This document shows positions 63,170-64,000 of a stretch of DNA of 64,000 nucleotides, one piece after another. Within the stretch, counting starts at the first letter, position 1; each line of letters begins with the position of its first letter. Position numbers and translations under genes: made by a program. Source of the stretch: Molossus alvarezi. Lineage: Eukaryota; Chordata; Mammalia; Chiroptera; Molossidae. The stretch spans positions 3,391,051-3,455,050 of the forward strand of contig CM073895.1 in assembly GCA_037176705.1 (NCBI GenBank), written 5' to 3'. The notes beneath the pieces are model-generated. The model was not told the DNA's origin and made no database searches. It worked only from the letters and a program-made list of their open reading frames with translations.

Positions 63170-64000
63170 GGGGGTGTTTCTTTATGTTAACACAAGATGT
63201 TTGTGTTTAATTTTTTGAAAACGATGCATGGACGGTGCATGTTCAGAGGTCAGCCCCTTCCTAGGTCAGGGCGTGGACACGCAGAAGGGTCCGCAGCATT
63301 GCCCAGGGCCGAACCCACCGGTCGGTGGCTGTGTGACACCCGAATGAACACAGGAAGGGCTGGCGCTCACTTGCCCAGTGATGCGTGCAGAGCAGAAAGC
63401 CCGTTCCCAGCGGGTCCCCTGGGGACAGCCACCCCCGTCCTCTCTGGTGACGCCGGGATTCACGGCGCAGCGGGAGTCCTCGAGCAATTCGGGCCCTAAT
63501 TTATAGTGACAGCCCATTAGCCGTGCACACTCCCAGCACATGGCGTGCCTCTGTCCACACCCAGAGGCCAATCCATTCTGAGCCTCCATTCCAGGCCCCT
63601 TGATTTACACCGAGGTTCTCTGCCTACGGAAGAGCAATGGGCTTGGGGGGAGCTGCTCACAGACCGGCCTTCGCCACGGAGGCAGGTGACCCCGGGGGAG
63701 CGCGGTGAACGGGACTCGTGGTCTGTTACCATCTCCAGAATCAGACATTGGAGCCTTCTTGCCAGGCCTCCAGAGGACGGAAAAGCACTCTGAGGTCCCC
63801 AGGGATGTAGAAGTGGCCCCGGTTGTTCTGCCCGACGCGGGGTCTGTTCACGAGCACAGAACGCCCGTCACCCGGGCACCAGTGTGTAACGGACCGGTCG
63901 GCGGGCCCACGCACCCGCGTATTTCAGGTCGCCCCATTTTTACCATCTCCAGGACCGATTCCGACACAGGTGTCACGGCCCCCATTTCACAGAGAAGGGG
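63170..64000. other. Unique GC-rich noncoding DNA
   Basis: Nothing recognised. Short overlapping frames only. Confidence 0.4.

Noticed and set aside
1..64000. Helitron or DNA-transposon copies typical of Myotis
   Set aside because: I looked for terminal inverted repeats and Helitron-type CTAG ends with hairpins and saw none I could support by eye; a library search could still find some.

Overview
This window reads as nuclear DNA from a mammal, most likely a yangochiropteran bat. The main evidence is about 22 copies of a tRNA-derived SINE of the Ves type. Each has a tRNA-like head with a GGTTCGATTCC-type B box, a middle block with the CATCGATGTTTCTCTCTC motif, and an A-rich tail; several are flanked by target-site duplications. 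The same DNA carries old mammalian repeats: L1M and HAL1-like LINE pieces, L2, MIR, and MLT1-like (ERVL-MaLR) solo LTRs. All assignments were made by reading the sequence against remembered family consensus patterns, with no database search.

I find no protein-coding gene that I can support. Open frames in the unique DNA are short, overlap on both strands, and show no recognisable domain. The very long open frames (up to about 1,290 codons) lie in a 3.9 kb tandem array of a 21-bp unit, whose length is a multiple of three and which has no stop in any frame. I treat the window as intergenic or deep intronic DNA.

Layout. 0-7 kb: GC-rich unique DNA with three MLT1-like LTRs, MIR and L2 fossils. 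7.1-8.1 kb: an L2 3' end, then a TG-rich tandem array. 8.7-9.2 kb: an AT-rich block that looks like a conserved enhancer. 9.2-15.2 kb: unique GC-rich DNA with one Ves and MIR/L2 remnants. 15.6-19.1 kb: one old L1M split by two Ves SINEs and an MLT1 LTR. 19-32 kb: unique DNA with Ves copies, an antisense L1 3'UTR, a GGAT array, a CCTT tract, an L2 copy and another enhancer-like block at 29.7-30.1 kb. 32.3-35.15 kb: L1 pieces, one holding a 22-bp minisatellite. 35.2-39.1 kb: the large G-rich minisatellite. 39.9-47.2 kb: mostly antisense L1/HAL1 with six SINE copies, an LTR and two 28-bp minisatellites. 47.2-55.8 kb: unique DNA with Ves copies, a 12/13-bp minisatellite and enhancer-like blocks at 50.6 and 55 kb. 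55.8-60.4 kb: L1 pieces, one holding a 19-bp minisatellite. 60.4-64 kb: unique DNA, three Ves copies and a perfect 45-bp tandem duplication.

The most interesting pattern is the density of tandem arrays, and that three of them (32.3, 43.05 and 58.87 kb) appear to have grown from sequence inside separate L1 remnants. The large 21-bp array has a 1,598-bp higher-order duplication that is almost identical, implying recent amplification. Several AT-rich, motif-dense islands in otherwise GC-rich DNA are the best candidates for function, probably as distal regulatory elements.
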